From CAZART01 sp964487555 (lineage in GTDB: Bacteria > Bacteroidota > Rhodothermia > Rhodothermales > VXPQ01), in the NCBI GenBank assembly GCA_964487555.1, contig CAZART010000004.1, forward strand, positions 46,343 to 110,342: a stretch of 64,000 nucleotides of DNA, given 5' to 3'. This document shows, piece after piece, positions 52,128-61,002 of this stretch (positions are counted from its first letter, which is position 1; every line of letters starts with the position of its first letter). The notes beneath the pieces are model-generated. The model was not told the origin of the DNA and ran no database searches. It saw only the letters and a list, made by a program, of their open reading frames with translations. Made by a program: the position numbers and the translations under genes.

Positions 52128-53438
52128 GGGCTCCCCATCTTCCCACGGCCTGCGATTCAGCTTGGTCTCGCCGGGAACGGCAGCGGAGAAGATCGGCACC
52201 TCGTCGAATTCCCATTTCGGCGGCGTGAGGTTCTGGGTCGAGGTCATAATGTCGTCCCACGTCACCTCCTGACCCGTGTAGGCGGCCTCGCGCACCATGA
52301 GTGCCGATAGGTTCGTCTCCGCCATCTGCTGCGCCTCATTGAGCGGCTCGCCGGCACGTATGCTTGCGATCAGATCGACATGTTCCTGCACGTATGGATT
52401 ACGGTTTTCCCCCTCAAAACGAAACGTGTTATCGCCGCGAATCCATGATGCGGCGTTCGATGTCCCCTTCGTTCCCTGAAAATGTTCGCCGACGTACCGC
52501 GCCGTCTCGTCCTGCTGCCGGCACATGCTCAGTACACGCGCCCCGTTCGGATATTCGAGGTCGACGGCAAAATGGTCGAAGACGTATCCGTAGTCGGGAG
52601 AAACCCGGACCTGCCTGCCTCCCACACCCACGGCCTTCGTCGGATGAGACTGGATGACCCAGTTCGCCACGTCGATGTTGTGAATGTGCTGCTCTACGAC
52701 GTGATCACCGGACAGATGCGTGTAGTAGAGCCAGTTGCGGACGTGATGCTCCATGTCCGACCACCCGGGTTTCCGGTCCACCTTCCAGAGCGCGCCCTGA
52801 TTCCAGTACACCTGACCGGCTATCACCTCGCCCATCACCCCGTCGTGGATGCGCTTGATTGTTTCTAAATATTGCTTCTCATGCCGGCGCTGCGTTCCGG
52901 CTACGATGGCGAGTCCCTTCTGTGTCGCGATCCCCCCGACGTCCATGACGTCGCGGGCGCCCACAGGATCGATCGAAACCGGCTTCTCCATGAAGACGTT
53001 GCGCCCTTTTTCGACGGCGTACCGAAGATGTTCGGGGCGGAAGACGGGCGGAGTCGCGAGGATGACGATGTCGACATCCTGATCGATCACGTGTTTGAAA
53101 GCATCCCACCCCACGAACGTCGCGTCGTTTGAAACCTGGAATTTGTCGCCGATCTGTTCCGTGAGCTTGCCGCGCGACTCATCGAGGTGATCCTCGAATA
53201 AGTCGCCCATCGCCACGAGCACGACGCCCGGGTCGGCCTCGACGGCGTTGGTAACGGCGCCCGTCCCACGGCCGCCGCACCCGACCAGCCCGTAGCGAAG
53301 GGTGTCGGATCCCGCTGCATAAGCATAATTGCCGGAACGCATGAACGCCAGCCCGGCAGCGGCAGCGGCACCGGTCTTCACAAAATCCCGCCGCGAAAAT
53401 GCGGCCGATGTTCTTTCATCCTTTTCAGAAGCGTTCAT
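52113..53438 (-). CDS. Gfo/Idh/MocA-family oxidoreductase, Tat-exported
   Basis: 441 residues. Seen: Tat signal FSRRDFVKTGAAAAAGLAFM, TLRYGLVGCGGRGTGAVTNAV (Rossmann), NVFMEKPVSIDPVGARDVM (EKP motif), GTQRRHEKQYLETIKRIHDG, and HVVEQHIHNIDVANWVI with conserved His residues. Probably oxidises or reduces a sugar in the periplasm. It lies upstream of the TIM-barrel isomerase on the same strand (171 bp), which may be a common unit. A 24 bp duplication sits at its stop codon. Substrate unknown. Confidence 0.9.
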   Translation of the reverse strand: MNASEKDERTSAAFSRRDFVKTGAAAAAGLAFMRSGNYAYAAGSDTLRYGLVGCGGRGTGAVTNAVEADPGVVLVAMGDLFEDHLDESRGKLTEQIGDKFQVSNDATFVGWDAFKHVIDQDVDIVILATPPVFRPEHLRYAVEKGRNVFMEKPVSIDPVGARDVMDVGGIATQKGLAIVAGTQRRHEKQYLETIKRIHDGVMGEVIAGQVYWNQGALWKVDRKPGWSDMEHHVRNWLYYTHLSGDHVVEQHIHNIDVANWVIQSHPTKAVGVGGRQVRVSPDYGYVFDHFAVDLEYPNGARVLSMCRQQDETARYVGEHFQGTKGTSNAASWIRGDNTFRFEGENRNPYVQEHVDLIASIRAGEPLNEAQQMAETNLSALMVREAAYTGQEVTWDDIMTSTQNLTPPKWEFDEVPIFSAAVPGETKLNRRPWEDGEPQASN

Positions 53439-53546
53439 GACGCACCCCCATTAAAATATGTTAGTAGCCAAACAATCTATCACTCGTGCCGCCGCCATCC
53501 AAAACCTGAAGGCAACGCCATTTCCACAAACCGGAACCCGTAAACC

Positions 53547-54437
53547 CTACTCCGCCCGAATAATTCGAAATCCCATGAACGGGCCGTCCGTGAGCCAGAA
53601 CATGCTTTTCGGAATCTGGGGATCGGTCTCCTGCCACTTTTCGGACGGCGTCAATCGCGCACCACAGTGCACTTCATCGGACTTGCTGAGGTAGTGGCCT
53701 CCACATGCCAGCCCTTCCCCATCGAGGCCGGTGCACCACTCCGCGGCGTTGCCCAGCATATCGTGGAGACCGAAGTTATTCGGCGCAAGCTCGCCGATCC
53801 GATGCGTCTCGTCAAAAGCGTTATCCCAATACCAGGCGTGCTCGTCCAACTCTTCGGGCGAAATTCGGCTTTCCCTGCCGGCTCGGCACGCATATTCCCA
53901 TTCCGCTTCGGTTGGTATGCGGTACGTATCTCCCGTCATCAAGGAGAGCCATCGCCCGAATTCCAGCGAAACGACATACGACATCGAGATGGCCGCATAG
54001 CCCCGGTGACCGAAGCCACGGTCCGGTGCACCGTAGGGCTTGCTCGGACGAACGATGATGACCGAATCAGGCAGCCCGTCCTCAGCATCATCACCGAAAG
54101 CATACATATCGAACAGCTCCCACGGCACCTCCGTCTTGCTGATCCAGAAGGACCCCACGTCGACCCTTTCAACGCCGTCCTCGGTCTCCATGATGATGGA
54201 ACCGGGAGGAATCGGGATCATATCGACTGCGACCAGTGCCTCTTCAAATTCAAGCTGGTAGGGCTCGAGATCAAGCCGATCCTGATGGACCATAACCTCG
54301 GTACCGCCGGGAGGCGTCGCCTCCGTATCTTCGGCGGATTCCCCGAAATCGGCGGGTTCCGTCACAGCCGACGATGATCCACAGGCGGTCAGACCAATCG
54401 ACAGAACTAAAATGATAGCACGCGTCGGCATACTCAT
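53547..54437 (-). CDS. SUMF1/formylglycine-generating-enzyme-like lipoprotein
   Basis: 297 residues from ATG 54437, which has an AGGAAGG ribosome-binding site with about 5 bp spacing. Lipoprotein signal with lipobox LTAC (C about 20). Then MIPIPPGSIIMETEDGVERVDVGSFWISKTEVPWELFDMYAF and TYRIPTEAEWEYACRAGRESR, NNFGLHDMLGNAAEWCTGL, GFRIIRAE, the hallmark of the SUMF1/C-type-lectin-like fold. The family includes formylglycine-generating enzymes but also non-catalytic surface proteins. No sulfatase gene is nearby, so a sulfatase-activating role is not supported. The start overlaps the divergent apbE start by 26 bp. Confidence 0.85.
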   Translation of the reverse strand: MSMPTRAIILVLSIGLTACGSSSAVTEPADFGESAEDTEATPPGGTEVMVHQDRLDLEPYQLEFEEALVAVDMIPIPPGSIIMETEDGVERVDVGSFWISKTEVPWELFDMYAFGDDAEDGLPDSVIIVRPSKPYGAPDRGFGHRGYAAISMSYVVSLEFGRWLSLMTGDTYRIPTEAEWEYACRAGRESRISPEELDEHAWYWDNAFDETHRIGELAPNNFGLHDMLGNAAEWCTGLDGEGLACGGHYLSKSDEVHCGARLTPSEKWQETDPQIPKSMFWLTDGPFMGFRIIRAE

Positions 54438-55386
54438 CATTGCCTTCCTGGGTATAGCCCTTCTCGATCCGGAAAACGTGTCAGGGCAATCGGAATTGAG
54501 ACGGTTCGAATATAAGCAGGTGCATATGGGCGTACAAGCACGCATCGTGCTGTACGCACCCGATGCCGGCACCGCCCGTAGTGCCGCGGCAGCCGCTTAC
54601 GACCGCGTTGCCGAGCTCGATCAGATCATGAGCGACTACCGGAGCAGCAGCGAACTGATGCTACTTTCCAGACGCGCCGGCGAAGGCCCCGTTCCGGTGA
54701 GTGACGATCTTTTCCGCGTGCTCGCCACCTCCGCGCGTCTCGCTGAGCAGTCGAATGGCGCCTTCGACGTGACGATCGGGCCGCTCGTGCGCCTCTGGAG
54801 AGAGACACGGCGAACGAAGATCCTCCCCGATTCTACGGCGCTGGAAGAGGCGCGACGCCGGTCGGGCCCCGGCCTCATGAAGTTGAATCCCGAGAAGCAG
54901 ACCGTGGAGCTGACCGCACCGGGGATGCAGCTCGATCTCGGTGGAATCGCAAAGGGATATGCCGCCGACGAGGCGATCGCGGCGTTAAAGAGCCGCGGCG
55001 TTAACAGGGCCCTCATCGAATTCGGAGGGGACGTCGTCGTGAGCGGCGCACCTCCGGATGCCGACGGTTGGCACGTAAGCGCGTCGCTCGCCGATTCGAG
55101 CAAAAAGGACCTGCTTATCGAACATGCCGCGCTGTCGACGTCCGGAGACACCGAGCAGTTCGTCGAAATTGAAGGTATCCGCTACTCGCACGTCGTAGAC
55201 GCACGTACCGGACTCGGGCTTACCAGCCGCGATGCTGCAACCGTCATGGCATCCAACGGCATGCTGTCGGATGCCCTCGCCACCACCATCTCGGTCTTGG
55301 GACAGGACGCAGGGCTCGCCTTCATCAACAAATACTACCCGGACGTCGACGCCCAAGTCCGCTTCTACGGTTCTCCTGCCAAATGA
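54412..55386 (+). CDS. apbE: FAD:protein FMN transferase (ApbE family)
   Basis: 324 residues. Transfers FMN to a Thr in target flavoproteins such as NqrB/NqrC/RnfG. Seen: a signal-like N-terminus IARVGILIIAFLGIALLDPE, AAYDRVAELDQIMSDYRSSSELM, MQLDLGGIAKGYAADEAIAALKSRGVNRALIEFGGDV, SHVVDARTG and ATVMASNGMLSDALATTISVLG, the ApbE motifs for FAD and magnesium binding. Periplasmic export fits the family. No Shine-Dalgarno sequence precedes ATG 54412. No flavinylated target gene is in the window, so its partner is unknown. Overlaps head-to-head with the SUMF1-like gene. Confidence 0.93.
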   Translation: MIARVGILIIAFLGIALLDPENVSGQSELRRFEYKQVHMGVQARIVLYAPDAGTARSAAAAAYDRVAELDQIMSDYRSSSELMLLSRRAGEGPVPVSDDLFRVLATSARLAEQSNGAFDVTIGPLVRLWRETRRTKILPDSTALEEARRRSGPGLMKLNPEKQTVELTAPGMQLDLGGIAKGYAADEAIAALKSRGVNRALIEFGGDVVVSGAPPDADGWHVSASLADSSKKDLLIEHAALSTSGDTEQFVEIEGIRYSHVVDARTGLGLTSRDAATVMASNGMLSDALATTISVLGQDAGLAFINKYYPDVDAQVRFYGSPAK

Positions 55387-55429
55387 ATTCGATGGGACGG
55401 TACCACCGGCGCCAGTCAAGGGCCATCCC

Positions 55430-57220
55430 TCATTGCACTCGCGCGGCCGTATGCGCGGTTCCACGAAGGGGAACCGGCTCCAGACTACCGCTTCCCTCCA
55501 CGATCCTATATTCCCGATCTACGGCCACATCCGCAAAGGAATCCACCTTCCCGCCGGGCCACGTCACGATCAGCGAGTCGATCATCAGCGACGGGCCAAC
55601 TCCGAATGTGACGGGCAGCTCCGACTGACCCAGATAGCTGGAACCTGATCGCACGCGACGCTCCATCCGCCTGCCGTCCACCACGGCCACGACTCGGGAG
55701 GAGAGTCCGCTGTGATTGCTTTCTCGGCCCTCGAGACGTGCACGCACGAAGTGAGCGGTCTCGCCGGATCCGTCCGTGATGAGGTCGTTGCGCCACAGAC
55801 CGGCTGGACCGTCATTTTCGGTGACGAGAATATCGAGATCCCCGTCCCTATCGAAATCCAGATAGGCGGCTCCCCGCGCGACGATAGCCCGCTGCATCAC
55901 GCCGCCGATTGCCGGAGCCATATCTTCAAACATGCCGTTTCCATCGTTAATGAAAAGATGCGGCGGCTCCGCATATCCGATCCCCTCCTGCGTGCTCTCA
56001 ATTTCGGGCTGCACGTGCCCGTTCGCCGCAAAAAGATCCAGATCGCCGTCGAGATCCACGTCGAAGAGGAATAGCCCGAATGTCAGTGTCCGAAGGCTGG
56101 GCCGGCCGATCTTGGAAACAGCCGCTCGGTCAATGAAAAGCCCATTTCCGATGTGTCGATAGACCCCGATCATCTCTTTCGAAAAGTTGCCGACAAACAC
56201 GGATGCTTCCCCGGTCGTGTCCACGACACCTGCATCAATCCCCATGCCGGCACGCGCCCTGCCGTTTTCGTCGTAGGCGACACCGCTTTGTGCGCCGCGC
56301 TCGGCGAACGTGCCGTCTCCATTGTTCACGTAGAGCAGGTCGCGCTGGGTGTCGTTGGCCACCACCAGATCAGGCCATTCGTCCCGATTGAAGTCGAATT
56401 CCGCTACGCCCAGGGTCTTTCCCGGCGCGGGAAGAAATCCGGCCTCCTCGGAGGCATCCGTGAAGGTGCCGTCGCCGTCGTTTCGGTAAAATCGATTCGC
56501 GATACCCTCGTACGTCTCCGGCGTACAGTATCCCTTCGTCGTCCCGTCGAGCGAGCAGAAGATATCCGTGTCGGGAGACCACTTCACGTAGTTGCCCGCG
56601 TAGAGATCCACGTGCCCGTCGCGATCGGCGTCGAAGAAGATGGCGGATGAGCTCCAGGCCGGTTCACCGGCAACGCCTGCCTCGGCACCGACCTCTGAGA
56701 ACACGCCATCATCGTTTCGGAAGAGCAGATTCTCGCCAAGCGTCGTGACGTAGAAATCTTCGTCGCCGTCGTTGTCGTAATCCGCCACGGCGATACCCAG
56801 GCTATACGCATCCACATCCTTCAGCCCGGCTTCCTCAGAAACGAACGAGAACGTTCCGTCGCCGTTGTTGCGATAGAGCCAGAGGACATAATCCACCTGC
56901 TGCGGGCTCTCGGGCCACGCGCCGCCCCCGGCAAGCAGAATGTCGGGCCAGCCGTCTCGGTTGTAGTCGATGACGGCCCCCCCCGAGCCCATGGCCTCCG
57001 GAAACCACTTCTCACCGAATGCACCCGTCACATGCCGAAAATCGCCGAGACCGGCTTCGGCCGTCACATCCTCGAATGCTACGGGACTCGCCTCCGACGA
57101 CGCAGAAGATGCCGGCTGAAGCGGAGCCGCCTTTGAGCCCGTATCGACCTCGCAGCCGGACACGGCCGCAGAGGCAACACAGATGCCGGCCACTATCAGA
57201 AAAGGTATAGGGGTATTCAT
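55430..57220 (-). CDS. CRTAC1-type lipoprotein: FG-GAP/VCBS repeats with ASPIC/UnbV domain
   Basis: 596 residues. Lipoprotein signal MNTPIPFLIVAGICVASAAVSGCE (C at 23). About ten beta-propeller blades with DGDGDxD-like calcium loops (DYNRDGWPDILLAGG, DNDGDEDFYVTTLG, DADRDGHVDLYAGNY, DLDGDLDLFAANG), then an ASPIC/UnbV domain (SNHSGLSSRVVAVVDGRRMERRVRSGSSYLGQSELPVTFGVG...VTWPGGKVD). Family function is unknown, possibly adhesion or extracellular binding. It begins 33 bp after the pentaheme cytochrome gene, as this pair commonly does in related genomes; co-transcribed. Confidence 0.9.
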   Translation of the reverse strand: MNTPIPFLIVAGICVASAAVSGCEVDTGSKAAPLQPASSASSEASPVAFEDVTAEAGLGDFRHVTGAFGEKWFPEAMGSGGAVIDYNRDGWPDILLAGGGAWPESPQQVDYVLWLYRNNGDGTFSFVSEEAGLKDVDAYSLGIAVADYDNDGDEDFYVTTLGENLLFRNDDGVFSEVGAEAGVAGEPAWSSSAIFFDADRDGHVDLYAGNYVKWSPDTDIFCSLDGTTKGYCTPETYEGIANRFYRNDGDGTFTDASEEAGFLPAPGKTLGVAEFDFNRDEWPDLVVANDTQRDLLYVNNGDGTFAERGAQSGVAYDENGRARAGMGIDAGVVDTTGEASVFVGNFSKEMIGVYRHIGNGLFIDRAAVSKIGRPSLRTLTFGLFLFDVDLDGDLDLFAANGHVQPEIESTQEGIGYAEPPHLFINDGNGMFEDMAPAIGGVMQRAIVARGAAYLDFDRDGDLDILVTENDGPAGLWRNDLITDGSGETAHFVRARLEGRESNHSGLSSRVVAVVDGRRMERRVRSGSSYLGQSELPVTFGVGPSLMIDSLIVTWPGGKVDSFADVAVDREYRIVEGSGSLEPVPLRGTAHTAARVQ

Positions 57221-57253
57221 ACGGTCCTACTGATTATACGCTCGAAGAATGCT

Positions 57254-59965
57254 CTATGGAGGACTCGAATCCCCACCGGATCCGGCCGATCCCGGAGAAA
57301 GGACATCGGGGGACTCGCGCACGACGTGAAGCTCGTGTTCATGTAGCAGCTGCGCCTCTCGGTTGTCCATCGGATGGGCCCTCTTGTAGGGGGATGCCAC
57401 GGCCTGCGCCTCTTCGTCGTCCTTATGATACGCGTAAAGCGCCCGGACCTGCGCAAACGCTTCATCGCGGCCGAGGGCACCGAGTGAGAGCATCTTATTA
57501 TAGAGGCCGCCTACGTTTTCGGGATCGATCGCCAAGACGCGATCGAACCATACGACGGCGTCTTCATACCGGCCCGCCAGGTAGTGCACTCGTCCCACGT
57601 TCTGCAGCAGCACGCGATCTTGCGGATAGGCTTCATAAACGCGCATCCATTCGGCCAGCGCATCGTCGTACTGGGCCGATGCCTTGTACACTTCGCCGCG
57701 GAAATAGGCCGTCTTCAAATAGCCCGGGCGCCGATCTTCCGCCTCGGTCAGTGCCGCCATCGCGCGCTCGAGCTGCCCTTCTTCCAGCAGGACGCGTGCC
57801 ATGTTGATCGGGCCTTCCGGATTGGCCCGATCGATTTCGGCCACGCGCTCGAAGGCCGTCAGCGCACTCCGCGTATCGCCTTCCAGCAGAAGTCCAATCC
57901 CGTAATCGTTCCACCGTTCCCAGATGGGGCGGGCGGAATCCTCCCTGTTGTCGGCCTGCCGAAGATCCGCAGCCAACGTCGTAATTGGAAGGTCGGGTGC
58001 CACGGAAGGGTCCACGCGCCACTCGCGCCGGTCAATCACGGCTGAAACGAGGGAGTCGTCGGATATGGGATAGCCGCTGAAGGTCCACTGGTTATAGTAC
58101 CACTTGAACTTTCGATGCTTCAGCGCGGCGTCGAGCCGGGCGATGCGCAGACCGCCCGGCACCGTAAATCGATAGTGCACGACCCGCGCCGCACCCGGTC
58201 CGATCACATTCACGTATACATTGGTGATCCAGTCCTGCACATTACGCTTATCGATCGCTTGACTCGCGCGATCGACGAGCACGGCCCCGAGGAAGTGCGC
58301 CGTAGAATCCACCGACCCGTCGTCCGCGACAGCGCCCGACGCCAGGATGGAACGACCGCCCTCTTCTTTTGCGGTCAATTCGAGCCAGAGCTCATTGGAA
58401 TCGTTCGTCCCGCCGGGCAGCATGTGCCCGACACCTATGTTTCGGATAACGACGTCGACCTCAACATGGTCGCCCTCTCGAAGCACCGGCATCGGATCTT
58501 GAGCATCGTAGGCTCGGCCGTTGACCACCACGCGAAAAACATCCACGGAGGCGACTCCGCCTTCGAGAAAATTCTGAGCGGCCTCGAATTGGTTGTCATG
58601 CCGGTTCAGGTGTGCGATAGCCGTGTTTGCGGCCGCAAATCGATGACTGCGAACGAATCCGTCGTCGTTCCCCTGGTCTTGCGAAGCAACCAGCGGCATG
58701 TGACATGACGAGCACGGTTTAGGCTCTGGCGGAAGATAGAACGACCGAACGGTGTTACCGGAGACGCCGCTGGCGTGCCAGGCGTCGTACTCGTTCTGTC
58801 CCCGTTTCCATCGATAGTTGTTGACCTCCGGCGGCACACCGACCTTATGGCACGTGCCGCACAGTTCCGGCATCGTGTGCACCGGCTTGAGCATCGCGCG
58901 CCGGTGCGGCTCCGGCTTTGCACGAATCAGCACGTTGTGCACCCACCTGCCCGTCCCTTTTTCAGCGCGCGCGAACGGATACTCGTCCGGCCTCGCGATG
59001 ACGTAGCGACCGTTGCCTTTTACGTCGCGCAGACCCTCGATCGCATGGCACGAGAGACACGTGAGGCCTTCGTGCGCCGTCCAATGATCGACGTCGATCG
59101 GCGCTTCTTCGAAACGGCCCGAAAAAAGGAGGACCGGATCGTGGCACGATGCACACCATCGGGCCGGCTCCGTGCCGCTCCGCGACACCATGTATTCGAC
59201 CGTTTTCTTGTAATAGGGGTTGTTAAAAGAGGAGAATCGGTGCATCGATTCAGACCACTGCTCGTAGATGTCCGGATGGCATCCTTCCTGGCCGCACGTC
59301 TCCGAGCGTGCCAGATCCATCTCCTCAAAGAAGCCGTCGTGTGCCAACAGCGCCTGCGATTCTTCGCGGATGATGCCTTCCTCCTCCGCGACGTACACGT
59401 CGTGACGCGAACTCAGCCACGGTACGACGGCGACCAGCACCGTCAGCGCGAGACCCGCCGCCATCGTGATCCCAACGGGATGCCGCACCGCCGCAACCGT
59501 GCCCTTCTTCCAGCTCTCACCCCAATCAAGGAAATGATATCTGAGCCCCTTCTTCAGCGACACGTGGAGCACGAAACCCAAAATAGAGGTAATCGCCGTC
59601 GCGATGTGCAGCCAGAGAATCCACCGGTCGCCGTAGGACGAGCCCAGCGCCACGAGTGCAATTCCACTGGCCATTAGCGCCATGAGCGAGGCTGCGGTAA
59701 ATGCGCCGGCGCCGGTCGCACGCCAGTTTAGCCGGAACGGCATCTTCATCAGATGCATCACCAGAAACACGATGACCGGCGGAACGAGAAGGAGGCCCAT
59801 GCAGATATGCAGAAGCACATTGCTCATGTAGATCAGGGCCGTGGACCGGTCGAAGAGCAGCAGCAGGAGGCTGTTCACAAGGATGATCGCATAGCCTGCG
59901 ACCACGACGCCGACGAGCCGACGCTGCCGTTTCGGGAGACGTATGTAACGCTTTCTTCGCCTCAT
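57254..59965 (-). CDS. Membrane-anchored pentaheme cytochrome c with C-terminal TPR domain
   Basis: 903 residues. Membrane helices at about 18-38, 48-72, 86-108, 115-137 and 164-186. Then five heme-attachment sites: C224-x4-C229-H230 (non-canonical spacing), CASCH 271-275, CLSCH 303-307, CGTCH 369-373 and CSSCH 418-422. A beta-rich region follows, with LPGGTNDSNELWLELTA and VVHYRFTVPGG, and then tetratricopeptide repeats (about 700-890: EGPINMARVLLEEGQLERAMAAL, LLQNVGRVHYLAGRYEDAVVWFDRVLAIDPENVGG). Probably an electron-transfer protein of the inner membrane with heme domain outside. Paired with the ASPIC/UnbV gene 33 bp downstream. Confidence 0.9.
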   Translation of the reverse strand: MRRRKRYIRLPKRQRRLVGVVVAGYAIILVNSLLLLLFDRSTALIYMSNVLLHICMGLLLVPPVIVFLVMHLMKMPFRLNWRATGAGAFTAASLMALMASGIALVALGSSYGDRWILWLHIATAITSILGFVLHVSLKKGLRYHFLDWGESWKKGTVAAVRHPVGITMAAGLALTVLVAVVPWLSSRHDVYVAEEEGIIREESQALLAHDGFFEEMDLARSETCGQEGCHPDIYEQWSESMHRFSSFNNPYYKKTVEYMVSRSGTEPARWCASCHDPVLLFSGRFEEAPIDVDHWTAHEGLTCLSCHAIEGLRDVKGNGRYVIARPDEYPFARAEKGTGRWVHNVLIRAKPEPHRRAMLKPVHTMPELCGTCHKVGVPPEVNNYRWKRGQNEYDAWHASGVSGNTVRSFYLPPEPKPCSSCHMPLVASQDQGNDDGFVRSHRFAAANTAIAHLNRHDNQFEAAQNFLEGGVASVDVFRVVVNGRAYDAQDPMPVLREGDHVEVDVVIRNIGVGHMLPGGTNDSNELWLELTAKEEGGRSILASGAVADDGSVDSTAHFLGAVLVDRASQAIDKRNVQDWITNVYVNVIGPGAARVVHYRFTVPGGLRIARLDAALKHRKFKWYYNQWTFSGYPISDDSLVSAVIDRREWRVDPSVAPDLPITTLAADLRQADNREDSARPIWERWNDYGIGLLLEGDTRSALTAFERVAEIDRANPEGPINMARVLLEEGQLERAMAALTEAEDRRPGYLKTAYFRGEVYKASAQYDDALAEWMRVYEAYPQDRVLLQNVGRVHYLAGRYEDAVVWFDRVLAIDPENVGGLYNKMLSLGALGRDEAFAQVRALYAYHKDDEEAQAVASPYKRAHPMDNREAQLLHEHELHVVRESPDVLSPGSAGSGGDSSPP

Positions 59966-60078
59966 CGGCTAAAATAAAGACGCTGACGTGCCGAGAAAAG
60001 GATGCACGATGACCGACCGATGGGACGGTGGGAATAAGGCGTCGCGCAGCCTCGGAAAGACGCCTTGATGCACGTGTA

Positions 60079-61002
60079 CTATAATAGCGATACGAAACCG
60101 GCGGCTTCCCGGAATGGAAGCGGCGGCCGCCAACTGTGATGGACGCGGTATCCGGCTCCAACGAAGCCGTATCCATTTTCGACGTTCGTCATCACGTCGG
60201 GATGCGCCAGCGCCAGCGGATCGAACAATCCACCCGGCGGCGACCACTCGTCGTTGGCAATGATCACGTGCACGGTGACCAGAAGCAGCTCAATCCCGTG
60301 CTCGAGAATGGCATCCGGATCGGGTAACTCGCTGCCGAGCGCCCGGAACAGGGCATCATAACCTTCCCTGAGCTCAACCGGAACGCTCCACCCGTCCGCG
60401 GTCTTCTCCGCCCGTTCGTGATAAGAGAGTGTAGCCTCTCTGACGAGATACTCGGGAATATTAGACGGGGTAAAGCCAAGAATCGTTCTGCCCATGAGCG
60501 TCACTTCCACCCTCAACAGGCGCGGCGCCTCTCCCTCCAGCCTCACCGGTGTAATGACCTGCTCATTTTCGATCGTCGCCGTACCCAGCAGCGGCCTTAC
60601 CACCGGTGGGACCTCGACGTCGACGCGGCTGGCCGTGCCATCCGGCGCCTCTATTTCCAGCTGATAATTGTGCTCGTGTTCCACCCGAACCGGGGCCCAA
60701 AAGACGTGGCCGTAGTGGCCCAACTGGTCGCGGACGAGCGAGTCAGACCAGACAAGTGTCTCACCGGTCTCAAGCTCGAACGATGTGAAGTGCGCCGCGA
60801 GTGCCTCCTCACGCGAAGACTCCAGCTTCCCCTCGACGGGAAAGACGTGGACGAACTGCGTGTCCACCGTCGGATTCAGGACGCCGTAGAGCGTGAAGGC
60901 GCGATCGCTGCCGTCCACCAGCACGATATCCTCCTCACAGCCGAGAAGGGCGAGAGCAAGGAATGCACCTGCCGCTATCCTGTAGAGTGAATGCCGCATC
61001 AT
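60079..61002 (-). CDS. DUF4249 lipoprotein
   Basis: 307 residues from ATG 61002. Seen: MMRHSLYRIAAGAFLALALLGC lipoprotein signal, then LYGVLNPTVDTQFVHVFPVEGKLE, VEVPPVVRPLLG, and C-terminal HPDVMTNVENGYGFVGAGYRVHHSWR. This matches DUF4249, common beside TonB receptors in Bacteroidota. Its ATG overlaps the TonB receptor stop by one base (TGATG), so it is translationally coupled. A paralog lies on the other side of the same receptor gene. Function not established. Confidence 0.85.
   Translation of the reverse strand: MMRHSLYRIAAGAFLALALLGCEEDIVLVDGSDRAFTLYGVLNPTVDTQFVHVFPVEGKLESSREEALAAHFTSFELETGETLVWSDSLVRDQLGHYGHVFWAPVRVEHEHNYQLEIEAPDGTASRVDVEVPPVVRPLLGTATIENEQVITPVRLEGEAPRLLRVEVTLMGRTILGFTPSNIPEYLVREATLSYHERAEKTADGWSVPVELREGYDALFRALGSELPDPDAILEHGIELLLVTVHVIIANDEWSPPGGLFDPLALAHPDVMTNVENGYGFVGAGYRVHHSWRPPLPFREAAGFVSLL

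Noticed and set aside
53547..54437. Sulfatase-activating formylglycine enzyme
   Set aside because: No sulfatase gene nearby and the fold is often non-catalytic; called only SUMF1-like.
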